DNA from: Paracoccus liaowanqingii
GTDB taxonomy: Bacteria > Pseudomonadota > Alphaproteobacteria > Rhodobacterales > Rhodobacteraceae
DNA length: 64,000 nt
Reading direction: 5' to 3'
Assembly (NCBI RefSeq): GCF_004683865.2
Contig: NZ_CP038439.1
Coordinates: 1,776,501-1,840,500 of the forward strand
How positions within the stretch are numbered: position 1 is the stretch's first letter; the number at the start of each line of letters is the position of its first letter. Under the pieces are notes generated by a model. The model saw only the letters and a list, made by a program, of their open reading frames with translations. It was not told where the DNA came from and searched no databases. The translations under genes were made by a program, and so were the position numbers. Shown here piece after piece: positions 63,920 to 64,000 of the stretch.

Positions 63920-64000
63920 TCAGATCTGGCGCTCGGGCATCTGCACGACCAGACCGTCCAGCGCCTCGGTCACCTTGATCTGGCAGGTCAGGCGCGAGCG
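63920..64000 (-). CDS. 2Fe-2S ferredoxin, C-terminal end (partial)
   Basis: Only the last 26 residues are inside the window; the gene continues beyond base 64000. They read RSRLTCQIKVTEALDGLVVQ followed by MPERQI, the C-terminus of adrenodoxin-type [2Fe-2S] ferredoxins, where the Cys in LTCQI is the fourth cluster ligand. Too short for ordinary gene calling, but the match to the family end is strong. It carries electrons for P450, Fe-S assembly or similar systems; which one is unknown. Confidence 0.8.
   Translation of the reverse strand, partial: RSRLTCQIKVTEALDGLVVQMPERQI

Overview
The window reads as chromosomal DNA of a GC-rich alphaproteobacterium of the order Rhodobacterales, most like Paracoccus. 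This is inferred from gene content and order, not from a marker comparison: zwf-pgl-pgi plus edd (Entner-Doudoroff glucose catabolism), tatA-tatB-tatC followed by a DUF815 ATPase and a short-chain fatty acyl regulator, the murA-DUF2948-hisD-UPF0262-phosphatase string, and the infA-maf-rne/rng-yacG string. Genes are dense, often overlap by 4 bp (ATGA) and no gene-free stretch exceeds about 225 bp. I see no rRNA, CRISPR array, insertion sequence, prophage or integrase.

Layout. 1-2664: end of a GlxA-type regulator, a Hint-domain protein behind a full CtrA-like box, and ftsY. 2809-10356: zwf-pgl-pgi, an orphan PIN protein with an RlmI-like rRNA methyltransferase, and edd; zwf and edd share a palindromic operator candidate placed inside sigma-70-like promoters. 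10361-15966: LysR/DUF1127 divergent pair and the murA-hisD operon. 16105-21837: tRNA-Thr, an SDR dehydrogenase, a GH15 glycosidase, an MscS channel, a small Tat-exported protein with a haem membrane partner, and tRNA-Phe with a clear promoter. 21935-24024: yacG, rne/rng, maf (no ordinary start codon) and infA. 24112-28731: CheY-like receiver, small membrane protein, transporter-fused histidine kinase and an orphan FliM/FliN-like protein. 28863-32778: fatty-acyl regulator, DUF815 ATPase, tatC, tatB, tatA. 32948-36573: MarC protein, membrane aspartic protease, M20 amidohydrolase and its transporter. 36607-42669: YdeP-type molybdoenzyme and a three-subunit PaoABC-like molybdenum hydroxylase. 42772-46071: BASS transporter, gamma-glutamyltransferase and a divergent GntR regulator. 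46083-50289: RND efflux pump. 50471-51981: inositol monophosphatase and FkbM methyltransferase. 52179-56296: a five-gene cluster related to riboflavin and pterin enzymes. 56307-59654: glutaryl-CoA dehydrogenase, CoA-transferase and divergent LysR. 59659-64000: Rad50/Mre11-like pair, a DUF2141 protein and the end of a 2Fe-2S ferredoxin.

Two groups look most likely to hold undescribed biology. The first is ribA - zinc-less MDR dehydrogenase - PTPS-like protein - SAM methyltransferase - RibD reductase-like protein (52179-56296), all on one strand and tightly packed. The PTPS-like member lacks the catalytic cysteine, one zinc histidine and the catalytic Asp-His pair, which suggests a GTP-derived product that is neither riboflavin nor queuosine precursor. 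The second is a receiver-only response regulator, a transporter-fused kinase and a FliM/FliN-like protein with no flagellar gene nearby (24112-28731).

Sequence integrity matters here. Three places show a net loss of one base: inside a coding 21-bp repeat (28001-28020), in a five-base run in the kinase (26669-26673) and in the RND permease (about 47258-47263). They could be sequencing errors, real mutations or phase-variable tracts.
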